DNA of 64,000 nucleotides from the NCBI RefSeq assembly GCF_002116635.1, contig NZ_LQPW01000125.1, forward strand, positions 1-64,000, written 5' to 3'. This document shows, one piece after another, positions 35,623 through 42,835 of this stretch. Made by a program: the position numbers and the translations under genes. How positions within the stretch are numbered: the first letter of the stretch is position 1; each line of letters opens with the position of its first letter. The notes beneath the pieces were generated by a model. That model had not been told where the DNA came from, did no database searches, and worked only from the letters and a program-made list of their open reading frames with translations. The DNA comes from Mycobacterium szulgai. GTDB taxonomy: Bacteria > Actinomycetota > Actinomycetes > Mycobacteriales > Mycobacteriaceae.

Positions 35623-36075
35623 ATGAGTGAGACGCTCGACGATATCGACCGGATCCTGTTGCGCGAGCTGGTCGCCGACGGGCGCGCGACGCTGTCGGAG
35701 TTGGCCACGAGTGCCGGACTCTCGGTTTCGGCGGTCCAGTCCCGGGTGCGCAGGCTGGAGTCGCGCGGTGTGGTGGCCGGGTACTCGGCGCGGATCAACC
35801 CCGAGGCCGTGGGGCACTTCCTATCGGCGTTCGTGGCCATCACTCCTCTTGATCCGTCTCAACCCGATGATGCTCCTGCCCGGCTGGAACAGATCGAGGA
35901 AATCGAGTCCTGCCATTCGGTGGCCGGCGAGGAGAGCTACATCCTGCTGGTTCGCGTCGAATCCGCACGGGCGCTGGAGGATCTGCTGCAACGGATCCGG
36001 ACAACCGCCAACGTGCGGACGCGCAGCACCATCATCTTGAATACTTTTTACTGTGATCGGCAGTTTGTACCATAA
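35623..36075 (+). CDS. lrpA: Lrp/AsnC-family regulator LrpA
   Basis: A 150-residue Lrp-type regulator. Helix-turn-helix at 5-55 (LDDIDRILLRELVADGRATLSELA, then VSAVQSRVRRLESRGVVAGY) followed by the RAM ligand-binding domain (about 65-148; SCHSVAGEESYILLVRVES, TTANVRTRSTIILN). In M. tuberculosis the homologous regulator controls lat during starvation and responds to amino acids. Here it sits between the DUF1338-pcd operon, transcribed away from it, and lat, 52 bp downstream, so it is placed to control both arms of lysine breakdown. Confidence 0.93.
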   Translation: MSETLDDIDRILLRELVADGRATLSELATSAGLSVSAVQSRVRRLESRGVVAGYSARINPEAVGHFLSAFVAITPLDPSQPDDAPARLEQIEEIESCHSVAGEESYILLVRVESARALEDLLQRIRTTANVRTRSTIILNTFYCDRQFVP

Positions 36076-36115
36076 ATTTTTCGGTCTGTACCTCAATCAA
36101 CCGTAAAGATCCCGC

Positions 36116-36128
36116 TATCATGTGGGCA
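36116..36128 (+). promoter_or_regulatory. -10 element (TATCAT) placing a leaderless start at lat
   Basis: TATCAT at 36116-36121 is a good -10, and the lat ATG at 36128 is 7 nt after its first downstream base, where the first transcribed base would be. No ribosome binding site lies before the ATG. The 50 bp upstream are unusually AT-rich for this genome (AAATTTTTCGG, CAATCAACCGTAAAG), as expected of an Lrp-binding region. Inference. Confidence 0.45.
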
Positions 36129-37444
36129 TGACTGTCGCCCTGAACGCCGGACCGGCCCAGGTCCCCGAGATCCTCGCGCGCAGCATCCTGCTCGACACGT
36201 TCGATCTTGTACTCGATCTCAACCGATCCGCCGGTTCTTATCTGGTCGACGCCCGGACCGGTCGCCGCTACCTCGACATGTTCACCTTCGTCGCGTCGTC
36301 GGCGCTGGGCATGAATCACCCGGCGCTCGCCGGGGACGATGAATTCCGCACCGAACTCGTCGAAGCGGCACTGAACAAGCCGAGCAATTCCGACGTGTGC
36401 ACGGTGGCGATGGCCCGATTCGTCGAGACCTTCACCCGCGTCCTGGGCGACCCGGCGCTGCCGCATCTGTTCTTCGTCGAAGGGGGCGCGCTGGCGGTCG
36501 AGAACGCGCTCAAGGTGGCCTTCGACTGGAAGAGCCGGCACAACGAAGCACACGGGGTCGACCCGGCGCTGGGCGGTCGGGTTCTGCACCTGCGCGGCGC
36601 ATTTCACGGTCGCAGCGGCTACGCCTTGTCGCTGACCAATACCAAACCGGTCAACGTGGCGCGCTTCCCGAAGTTCGACTGGCCCCGCATCGATGCGCCG
36701 TACCTGCGACCGGGTGCCGACATGTGCGCGCTGGAAGCCGAGTCGCTGAGCCAGGCTCGCGCGGCATTTGCCAAGTACCCCAACGACATTGCGTGCTTCA
36801 TCGCCGAACCCATCCAGGGGGAGGGCGGCGACCGGCACTTCCGGCCACAATTCTTCGCCGCGATGCGGCAGTTGTGCGACGAGCATGATGCGCTGCTGGT
36901 CTTCGACGAGGTGCAAACCGGCTGCGGGCTGACCGGAACTCCGTGGGCCTACCAGCAGTTGGGTGCTCACCCCGACGTCGTGGCGTTCGGAAAGAAGACG
37001 CAGGTGTGCGGCGTGATGGCGGGCCGCCGGGTCGACGAGGTCGCCGGGAACGTGTTCGCGGTGAAGTCACGGCTCAACTCGACGTGGGGCGGCAATCTCA
37101 CCGACATGGTGCGCGCCCGCCGCATCCTCGAGGTGATTCAAGCCGAGGGCCTCTTCGAGCGCGCTGCCGAGCGAGGCCGCTATCTGCGCGGGCTGCTCGA
37201 CGAGCTTGCCGAGGATTTCCCGGCGCTGGTTTCGCACCCACGCGGACGCGGTCTGATGTGTGCCTTCAGCCTGCCCACCACGGCCGTGCGCGACGAGGTG
37301 ATCCGGCAGTTGTGGCACCGCGCGGTGATCGTGCTCCCGACTGGGACAGACGGCGTGCGGTTTCGTCCGGCGCTCACTGTTTCGCACGACGACATCGATG
37401 CTGCGGTGGCCGCCCTGCGCAGCGCCTTAACGGCTGTGACCTAG
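36128..37444 (+). CDS. lat: L-lysine 6-aminotransferase
   Basis: A 438-residue class III PLP aminotransferase. It moves the epsilon-amino group of lysine to 2-oxoglutarate, giving aminoadipate semialdehyde and glutamate. Motifs: VEGGALAVENALK, LRGAFHGRSGY, IAEPIQGEGGDRHF, LVFDEVQTGCG, and FGKKTQVCG with the PLP lysine, probably Lys289. Length is slightly below the M. tuberculosis enzyme (449, recalled), the N-terminus being shorter. The ATG at 36128 is preferred over GTG at 36122 because it fits a leaderless start after TATCAT. Lat is strongly induced in non-growing mycobacteria; the next genes belong to the sigma-F stress locus. Confidence 0.95.
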   Translation: MTVALNAGPAQVPEILARSILLDTFDLVLDLNRSAGSYLVDARTGRRYLDMFTFVASSALGMNHPALAGDDEFRTELVEAALNKPSNSDVCTVAMARFVETFTRVLGDPALPHLFFVEGGALAVENALKVAFDWKSRHNEAHGVDPALGGRVLHLRGAFHGRSGYALSLTNTKPVNVARFPKFDWPRIDAPYLRPGADMCALEAESLSQARAAFAKYPNDIACFIAEPIQGEGGDRHFRPQFFAAMRQLCDEHDALLVFDEVQTGCGLTGTPWAYQQLGAHPDVVAFGKKTQVCGVMAGRRVDEVAGNVFAVKSRLNSTWGGNLTDMVRARRILEVIQAEGLFERAAERGRYLRGLLDELAEDFPALVSHPRGRGLMCAFSLPTTAVRDEVIRQLWHRAVIVLPTGTDGVRFRPALTVSHDDIDAAVAALRSALTAVT

Positions 37445-37463
37445 ACGGATGCAGCCTGTTGCG

Positions 37464-37490
37464 GGTTTGTCCGGTATTGACGCAGGGTAT
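37464..37490 (+). promoter_or_regulatory. sigma-F promoter
   Basis: GGTTT at 37464-37468, a 16-nt spacer and GGGTAT at 37485-37490 match the mycobacterial sigma-F consensus GGTTT-N15-17-GGGTAT. It lies 42 bp before the start of the membrane-protein gene at 37532 and would drive it and possibly usfY. The presence of sigF 1.7 kb downstream makes autoregulated expression of the locus likely. Confidence 0.75.
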
Positions 37491-37531
37491 TCGGCGGGGG
37501 TAGTTGGTAAGGGCGGGATAGAGGTACTCCG

Positions 37532-37915
37532 ATGCAGAAAGTACATGACGTAACAGGACGTGACCGTCTCGGTCAGGAGGACAACGAGGTCCGCTCTGCC
37601 ATCCGTTTTGCGGTGGTAGCCACGCTCGCGGGGATCGGCTTTGTAATTATGGCCGCATTATGGGTCAGCACGTGTCCCGGAGTGAATGTGGACACCGCGG
37701 CCTGCGGAGCGCCCGAGCGGACGATGCTGGCGTTTGGCGGTCCGGTGATCCTGTTTGCGGCTGGGCTCTGGGCGTTCCTGCGCACCTACCGGGTATGGCG
37801 AGACGAGGGCACCTGGTGGGGATGGCAGGGTGCCGGCTGGTTTCTGTTGACGCTGATGGTGGTCACGGTATCGATGGGCGTTCCCCCGATCGCCGGCCCG
37901 GTGCTGGGCCTATGA
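37532..37915 (+). CDS. small membrane protein of the sigF locus (Rv3289c-like)
   Basis: A 127-residue protein with three predicted membrane helices (about 24-46, 66-84, 99-120) and a polar N-terminal tail. Two Cys in TCPGVNVDTAACG lie in the loop between helices 1 and 2 and could form a disulfide outside. It corresponds by position to the small gene between lat and usfY in M. tuberculosis. Function unknown. A good sigma-F promoter is 42 bp upstream, so it is probably part of the sigma-F regulon. Confidence 0.82.
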   Translation: MQKVHDVTGRDRLGQEDNEVRSAIRFAVVATLAGIGFVIMAALWVSTCPGVNVDTAACGAPERTMLAFGGPVILFAAGLWAFLRTYRVWRDEGTWWGWQGAGWFLLTLMVVTVSMGVPPIAGPVLGL

Positions 37916-38056
37916 AGCTGGCCGATAAGCCCGCCTATAAGCCTGGTGGCAAATAAATCGCGCTGAGCCCTCCACAACCCGTTCTGCGAGTTCTACCGTT
38001 GGTGGTAATGCCCTTGCTTGGCAGATGGCGGGCAGAAATCGCGGGAAGGAGGAACC

Positions 38057-38368
38057 ATGGGGGACACTTTTCGTGACCCCGTCGACCACTTGCGGACGAC
38101 GCGGCCACTTGCCGGCGAATCGCTGATCGACGTGCTGCACTGGCCTGGGTACCTCTTAATGGTCGCCGGTGTGATCGGTGGTGTCGGGTCCCTCGCGGCC
38201 TTCGGCAGCGGACACCACAACCAGGGCATGACGGCCGGGGTCGTGGCGATCACGCTTGCCGTCATTGGCCTGGCATGGCTGACGGTGGAGCACCGGCGGA
38301 TACGCAGGATCGCCGACCGGTGGTACGCCGAACACCCCGAAGTGCGCAGGCAGCGGCTTGCCAGCTAG
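38057..38368 (+). CDS. usfY: UsfY-like membrane protein
   Basis: A 103-residue protein with two membrane helices (about 31-50 and 58-76) and a basic C-terminal tail (HRRIRRIADRW...VRRQRLAS). It matches UsfY, a protein of unknown function encoded upstream of usfX in mycobacteria. The ATG at 38057 (MGDTFRDPVDHL) is chosen because AAGGAGGAA at 38046-38054 is an excellent ribosome binding site; a longer frame start has none. It lies 141 bp after the preceding membrane protein and 350 bp before usfX. Confidence 0.8.
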   Translation: MGDTFRDPVDHLRTTRPLAGESLIDVLHWPGYLLMVAGVIGGVGSLAAFGSGHHNQGMTAGVVAITLAVIGLAWLTVEHRRIRRIADRWYAEHPEVRRQRLAS

Positions 38369-38452
38369 GGCTTGTGGATTCCGGGTTTACCCACTGCGGC
38401 GATTGGGCATCTGGTTTAGACCATGATGAGTGCCAGTATTGCTTTCGCGCGG

Positions 38453-38611
38453 TCATCCCAGCGGTGCCATCGCTGGGGACAAGATCACAAAAGCACCGAC
38501 GTATATCGCTACTGCGATCAGGATCAGCAGTACCAGGGTTACCACCGCGATCACCGCCGTCCGCCTGAGCTTGCGCGTCCGCGCGGTGTCGGTGACGTCT
38601 GCCTCGCGCAT
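38453..38611 (-). CDS. 52-residue single-pass membrane protein, antisense in the sigF locus
   Basis: A small open frame on the strand opposite usfY and usfX. It starts MREADVTDTARTRKLRRTA, continues with one strongly hydrophobic helix (about 19-45, rich in Val, Leu, Ile and Ala) and ends SPAMAPLG. The positive residues just before the helix fit an N-in topology. A sigma-F-like promoter ends 10 bp upstream of the ATG (GGGTAT at 38627-38622 on this strand). No clear ribosome binding site, so it may be near-leaderless. It lies alone in the 350-bp gap between usfY and usfX and could be a stress-induced membrane peptide. Not matched to a known family. Confidence 0.55.
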   Translation of the reverse strand: MREADVTDTARTRKLRRTAVIAVVTLVLLILIAVAIYVGAFVILSPAMAPLG

Positions 38612-38621
38612 AGCTGGTTGA

Positions 38622-38647
38622 ATACCCGGTGGCGATCATGACCAACC
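38622..38647 (-). promoter_or_regulatory. sigma-F-like promoter, minus strand
   Basis: Read on the minus strand: GGTTG, then 15 nt, then GGGTAT (plus-strand ATACCC at 38622-38627). The -10 is a perfect sigma-F hexamer; the -35 differs by one base (GGTTG for GGTTT). It ends 10 bp before the ATG of the 52-residue membrane protein. Transcription from it would also be antisense to the untranslated region between usfY and usfX. Confidence 0.55.
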
Positions 38648-38718
38648 GGCTCGAACCCAAGGTCCAAGGCGGACCCGGAGGCACCAATCGGGTCGGTCGA
38701 ACATTGCCGGGAGGCCAC

Positions 38719-39156
38719 ATGACCGATGCGGATCAGCTCACCCACGGGCGCCAACGGGGCCCGCGTGCCGTCGAGTTGAACGTTGCTGCACGCTTGGAGA
38801 ACCTGGCGATGCTGCGAACCCTGGTCGGTGCCATCGGCACCTTTGAGGACCTGGATTTCGACGCCGTGGCCGACCTGAGACTGGCGGTGGACGAGGTGTG
38901 CACGAGGCTGATCCGCTCGGCCACGCCCGACGCCGTGCTCAGCCTCGTGGTTGATCCCCGGGAAGAGGAGCTCGTTGTGGAAGCCTCGGCGTCGTGCGAC
39001 ACACACGACGTGGTAGCCCCGGGCAGCTTCAGTTGGCATGTCCTGACGTCGCTGGCTGACGACGTGCAGACCTTCCATGACGGCCGCCAGCCAGATGCGA
39101 GCGGAAGCGTCTTCGGGATCACCCTGACAGCCCGACGGGCGGCCTCTAGCAGGTGA
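38719..39156 (+). CDS. usfX: anti-sigma-F factor UsfX (RsbW)
   Basis: A 145-residue anti-sigma factor with a GHKL/HATPase fold, the same length as in M. tuberculosis and nearly identical in its core (AVELNVAARLENLA, GTFEDLDFDAVADLRLAVDEVCTRLIRSA, FSWHVLTSLADDVQTFHDGRQ). It binds SigF and keeps it inactive; anti-anti-sigma STAS proteins release it. The ATG at 38719 has GGGAGG about 5 nt upstream. Its TGA overlaps the GTG of sigF, giving one-to-one translational coupling. Confidence 0.95.
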   Translation: MTDADQLTHGRQRGPRAVELNVAARLENLAMLRTLVGAIGTFEDLDFDAVADLRLAVDEVCTRLIRSATPDAVLSLVVDPREEELVVEASASCDTHDVVAPGSFSWHVLTSLADDVQTFHDGRQPDASGSVFGITLTARRAASSR

Positions 39157-39944
39157 CAGAGCGTCACGGCGGTGCTGGGTCGTCCTCGCGGCCCAACGAA
39201 TACGCCGATGTCCCCGACATGTTCCGTGAGCTGGCGGATTTTGCCGAAGACTCACCGGAATTCCAGCGCCACCGGGACAAGATCGTGGAACGGTGTCTGC
39301 CATTGGCCGATCACATCGCGCGGCGCTTCGAAGGCCGCGGCGAACCCCGTGACGATCTGATACAGGTTGCGCGCGTCGGCTTGGTCAATGCCGTCGTCCG
39401 GTTCAACGTCGAGGCGGGATCGGACTTCGTTTCGTTCGCGGTGCCGACCATCATGGGTGAGGTCCGTCGGCACTTCCGCGACAACAGCTGGTCAGTCAAG
39501 GTGCCCCGGCGCCTCAAGGAGCTGCACCTGCGATTAGGCACCGCCACCGCCGATCTCTCACAACGGCTGGGCCGGGCACCCACGGCCACCGAACTCGCTG
39601 CTGAACTCGGTATGGACCGCGAGGAAGTGGTCGAAGGCTTGGTGGCCGGAAGCTCCTACAACACGTTGTCCATCGACAGCGGGGGCGGCAGCGAAGAGGA
39701 CGATGCGCGCGCCATCGCGGACACGCTCGGCGATGTCGACACCGGTCTGGACCGGATCGAGAATCGCGAGGCGCTGCGCCCCCTGCTCGAAGCACTGCCC
39801 GAGCGGGAACGAACGGTTTTGATACTCAGGTTCTTCGAGTCGATGACCCAAACTCAGATCGCCGAGCGAGTCGGAATCTCACAGATGCACGTGTCACGCC
39901 TGCTGGCTAAATCGCTGACCCGGCTACGTGACCAGCTGGAGTAG
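39153..39944 (+). CDS. sigF: RNA polymerase sigma factor SigF
   Basis: A 263-residue group 3 sigma factor of the SigB/SigF type. Region 2 at about 45-115 (LADHIARRF, DDLIQVARVGLVNAVVRFN, FAVPTIMGEVRRHFRD), region 3 at about 118-175, and region 4 at about 205-260 (LPERERTVLILRFFESMTQTQIAERVGISQMHVSRLL). It directs stress and stationary-phase genes with GTTT/GGGTAT promoters. The GTG at 39153 overlaps the usfX stop. Its 3' end overlaps a convergent STAS gene by 21 bp. Confidence 0.96.
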   Translation: MTERHGGAGSSSRPNEYADVPDMFRELADFAEDSPEFQRHRDKIVERCLPLADHIARRFEGRGEPRDDLIQVARVGLVNAVVRFNVEAGSDFVSFAVPTIMGEVRRHFRDNSWSVKVPRRLKELHLRLGTATADLSQRLGRAPTATELAAELGMDREEVVEGLVAGSSYNTLSIDSGGGSEEDDARAIADTLGDVDTGLDRIENREALRPLLEALPERERTVLILRFFESMTQTQIAERVGISQMHVSRLLAKSLTRLRDQLE

Positions 39945-40307
39945 CCGCCGTTCGGGCTGACCGCCGTCGGCGGCCTCCATGACCGGCAGAATGCCGTCGG
40001 GGTCGCAGATCCGCAGTAGCCGCGACACTGCCTCGCTGGGGATCATCGCCCAGTGCGTGCCCAGGGCGGAACAAACCACATTGATTCGGTGTAGTGCCGA
40101 AAAGCCCGCAGTACCAATGAATTCCAGGCCGCGTAAGTCCAGCGTCAGCCATTCGCGATCGGTGACGCAGCGTTGCACGTACTCGGCGAGCTGATCGGCA
40201 TTGGCGGCATCGAGCTCACCGTGCGCGCTCACCACGGCGACCGATGAACTCCGCTGTGCGCTGAAGTCGGCCATGCGGGTCTCTTGCCGGGATTGGGTCA
40301 CAAGCAT
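39924..40307 (-). CDS. STAS-domain protein, candidate anti-sigma factor antagonist
   Basis: A 127-residue STAS protein (about 20-122: SSSVAVVSAHGELDAANADQLAEYV, LTLDLRGLEFIGTAGFSAL). Bacterial members bind anti-sigma kinases and release the sigma factor, controlled by phosphorylation of a Ser in the DSSG-type loop. Here that loop reads GTAG, with Thr66 at the acceptor position. Three Cys (47, 79, 101) are present; redox control of STAS proteins by Cys is known for M. tuberculosis RsfA. The ATG at 40307 has GGAG 6 nt upstream. It converges on sigF with a 21-bp overlap, which points to UsfX as a likely partner. I do not recall this gene next to sigF in M. tuberculosis. Confidence 0.82.
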   Translation of the reverse strand: MLVTQSRQETRMADFSAQRSSSVAVVSAHGELDAANADQLAEYVQRCVTDREWLTLDLRGLEFIGTAGFSALHRINVVCSALGTHWAMIPSEAVSRLLRICDPDGILPVMEAADGGQPERRLLQLVT

Positions 40308-40480
40308 TGTTGACTCCGTCAGTCGTGCTGTGAATCGCGTCTGGGCACGGCAAATCGCTCGATCCTGGGATTTCGCCTCCCCGCGCGATCCCATGGGACG
40401 CCATTCCGGGCGGCTGTGAACTCAACCTGTTTTCCAACCCTACCCAAGCGCCACGGGGTCGACAACGTGGCAGGTGAGAG

Positions 40481-42277
40481 CTACTTGATTTCGGCGAGCA
40501 CGGTGCCCTGCGTGATAGCCGCGCCGGCCTCCACCGCCAGACCGGTGATGGTGCCGTCCTTGTGCGCGGTGACGGGGTTCTCCATCTTCATCGCCTCGAG
40601 GACCACAACCAGGTCGCCGGCGGCGACCTCCTGTCCTTCTTCTACCGCGACCTTGACCACGGTGCCCTGCATTGGAGCCGTCACCGCGTCGCCCGAGGCC
40701 GCCGCGCCGGTGTGGGCGCCGCGCTTGCGTGGCTTGGGCTTGCGCCGAATGACGCCGGACGCCTCGGCTGCCGAGCCGTTGGAGAGCGCCAGGTCGGCAG
40801 GCAGTGAGACCTCGACCCGGCGCCCGTCGATCTCGACGACAACCTTCTGGCGCGGCCGTGCGTCTTCCTCATCGAGGGGCTGACCGCCGGTGAACGGTTC
40901 GATCGTGTTGTCCCACTCGGTCTCGATCCAGCGGGTGTGCACGGTGAAGCCATTCTCGTCGCCGATGAACGCCGGGTCCGAGACGACGGCGCGGTGGAAG
41001 GGGATGACGGTGGCCAGCCCCTCGACCTGGAATTCGTCCAGCGCACGCCGGGCACGCGCCAGGGCCTCGGTGCGGTCGGCGCCGTACACGATGAGCTTGG
41101 CCAGCATCGAGTCGAATTGGCCGCCGATTACCGAGCCGGTTTCCACGCCGGAGTCCAGCCGCACACCGGGGCCACAGGGCGGGTGAAACTTGGTCACCGG
41201 GCCGGGGGCGGGCAGGAAGCCGCGGCCGGCGTCTTCGCCGTTGATCCGGAATTCGATCGCGTGCCCCCGCGGGGTGGGGTCCTCAGTGAGGTCCAGCTTG
41301 TCGCCGTTGGCGATCTTGAACTGCTGCAGCACCAGGTCGATGCCGGCGGTTTCCTCGGTGACCGGGTGTTCGACCTGCAGCCGGGTGTTGACCTCGAGGA
41401 ACGAGATCAGGCCGTCCTGGCCGACCAGGTATTCGACGGTGCCGGCGCCGTGATAGTGGGCTTCTTTGCAGATCCGCTTGGCGGATTCGTGGATCTCTTT
41501 GCGCTGCGCGTCGGTCAAGAACGGCGCCGGCGCCTCTTCGACGAGCTTTTGGAACCGGCGCTGCAGGGAGCAGTCCCGGGTGCCGGCGACGATGACGTTG
41601 CCGTGCTGGTCGGCGATCACCTGTGCCTCGACGTGGCGGGGTTTGTCCAGGTAGCGCTCCACGAAGCACTCGCCGCGGCCGAACGCCGCGACGGCCTCAC
41701 GGGTGGCCGACTCGAATAGTTCCGGGATCTCCTCGATGGTGCGCGCCACCTTCATGCCGCGGCCGCCGCCGCCGAAGGCGGCCTTGATCGCGATCGGCAC
41801 TCCATATTCTTTGGCGAACGCCACCACCTCGTCGGCGTCTTTGACCGGGTCCGGGGTGCCGGGCACCAGCGGAGCCTGCGCGCGGGCGGCGATGTGACGA
41901 GCGGTGACCTTGTCGCCGAGGTCACGGATCGACTGCGGGCTGGGCCCGATCCAGATCAGACCGGCGTCGAGCACGGCCTGGGCGAAGTCGGCGTTCTCCG
42001 ACAGAAAGCCGTACCCCGGGTGGACCGCGTTGGCCCCGGACTTGGCCGCCGCGTCGAGCAGCTTGGCGAAATCCAGGTAGGACTCGGCCGAGGTCTGACC
42101 GCCCAGAGCGAACGCCTCGTCGGCCAGCGCGACGTGCGGCGCTTCGGCGTCGGGCTCGGCGTACACCGCCACGCTGGCCAGGCCGGCGTCGCGGGCAGCA
42201 CGGATCACCCGAACCGCGATCTCGCCGCGGTTGGCGACGAGAACTTTGGAGATCCTTGAGCTGGCGTGACTGGCCAC
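40481..42277 (-). CDS. accA3: acyl-CoA carboxylase alpha subunit AccA3
   Basis: A 598-residue biotin carboxylase/biotin carboxyl carrier fusion. The N-terminal 450 residues hold the biotin carboxylase (VLVANRGEIAVRVIRAA, ATP-grasp AAFGGGGRGMKVA, FLEVNTRLQVEHPVTE); the BCCP at the C-terminus has VLEAMKMENP with the biotinylated Lys564. It carboxylates biotin with ATP and bicarbonate and serves several AccD subunits, including AccD5 and AccD4, for malonyl- and methylmalonyl-CoA and mycolic acid synthesis. BirA at 57806 is its activating enzyme. An 11-bp perfect palindrome lies 47 bp upstream of its start. Confidence 0.96.
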   Translation of the reverse strand: MASHASSRISKVLVANRGEIAVRVIRAARDAGLASVAVYAEPDAEAPHVALADEAFALGGQTSAESYLDFAKLLDAAAKSGANAVHPGYGFLSENADFAQAVLDAGLIWIGPSPQSIRDLGDKVTARHIAARAQAPLVPGTPDPVKDADEVVAFAKEYGVPIAIKAAFGGGGRGMKVARTIEEIPELFESATREAVAAFGRGECFVERYLDKPRHVEAQVIADQHGNVIVAGTRDCSLQRRFQKLVEEAPAPFLTDAQRKEIHESAKRICKEAHYHGAGTVEYLVGQDGLISFLEVNTRLQVEHPVTEETAGIDLVLQQFKIANGDKLDLTEDPTPRGHAIEFRINGEDAGRGFLPAPGPVTKFHPPCGPGVRLDSGVETGSVIGGQFDSMLAKLIVYGADRTEALARARRALDEFQVEGLATVIPFHRAVVSDPAFIGDENGFTVHTRWIETEWDNTIEPFTGGQPLDEEDARPRQKVVVEIDGRRVEVSLPADLALSNGSAAEASGVIRRKPKPRKRGAHTGAAASGDAVTAPMQGTVVKVAVEEGQEVAAGDLVVVLEAMKMENPVTAHKDGTITGLAVEAGAAITQGTVLAEIK

Positions 42278-42323
42278 TGCGCCTCCTGTGGGACTGGACG
42301 TCTTCGTCTGTCAGAGATGTAGG

Positions 42324-42334
42324 TCTCTAAGAGA
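42324..42334. promoter_or_regulatory. palindrome upstream of accA3
   Basis: TCTCTAAGAGA, a perfect 11-bp palindrome, lies 47 bp upstream of accA3 in an AT-rich stretch (TTTTCTTACAAGTCTTG next to it). It could be an operator or part of a small hairpin with the nearby AGAGA. No regulator is assigned. Confidence 0.35.
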
Positions 42335-42403
42335 TTTTCTTACAAGTCTTGTCGGGGGAAGTTTAAGCGCCGCGCCGTCGGCCCGGTCACTCGGTTCCTC
42401 AAT

Positions 42404-42835
42404 TCACGCCGTCTCACGCAAGCGACGCTTGATCCGCGCCAGCATCGCCGACATTCCCCGCAGCCGAAGCGGGCTGATCAGAGCCGCCAGTCCGAGTTCG
42501 GTGTAGAAATCCTCGGGCACCGCCAGGATGTCGGCGGCGGGTTGCTCATCCAGCCCGGCAGCCAGGATCGAGGCGAACCCCCGGGTGGTCGGCGCCTCGG
42601 CGGGCGCGCTGAAATATAGCCGCACCCGGTTGGGATCGTGGGCGTCGACGTGCAAGAACAGCGGGGACTGACACTCGGGCACCGGCTCCATGGCCGCCTC
42701 TTCCAGTTCGGCAGGCAGCGCTGGAAGCTCGTTGGCGAACTCCAGCAGGAGCTGGAGCTTGTCCTGGCCCTGGACTTCGGCGAAGTCGGACACGACCTCC
42801 GCTAGCGGAGCGGGCAGACTCGCGGGCATCGTCAT
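42404..42835 (-). CDS. SufE-like sulfur-acceptor protein (Rv3284-like)
   Basis: A 143-residue protein of the SufE family, which takes persulfide sulfur from a donor enzyme and passes it on for Fe-S or other thio-cofactor assembly. The conserved Cys is Cys55 in PECQSPLFL; VVSDFAEVQGQDKLQLLLEF and GFASILAAGL match the fold. The ATG at 42835 overlaps the sseA TGA (ATGA), so it is coupled to the sulfurtransferase gene, which fits a sulfur relay between the two. Same length as in M. tuberculosis, from memory. Confidence 0.88.
   Translation of the reverse strand: MTMPASLPAPLAEVVSDFAEVQGQDKLQLLLEFANELPALPAELEEAAMEPVPECQSPLFLHVDAHDPNRVRLYFSAPAEAPTTRGFASILAAGLDEQPAADILAVPEDFYTELGLAALISPLRLRGMSAMLARIKRRLRETA

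Noticed and set aside
38384..38410. GGTTT-N16-GGGCAT as a usfX-sigF promoter
   Set aside because: The -10 has C in place of the T of GGGTAT and the start would be over 300 nt before usfX; too weak to list as a feature.
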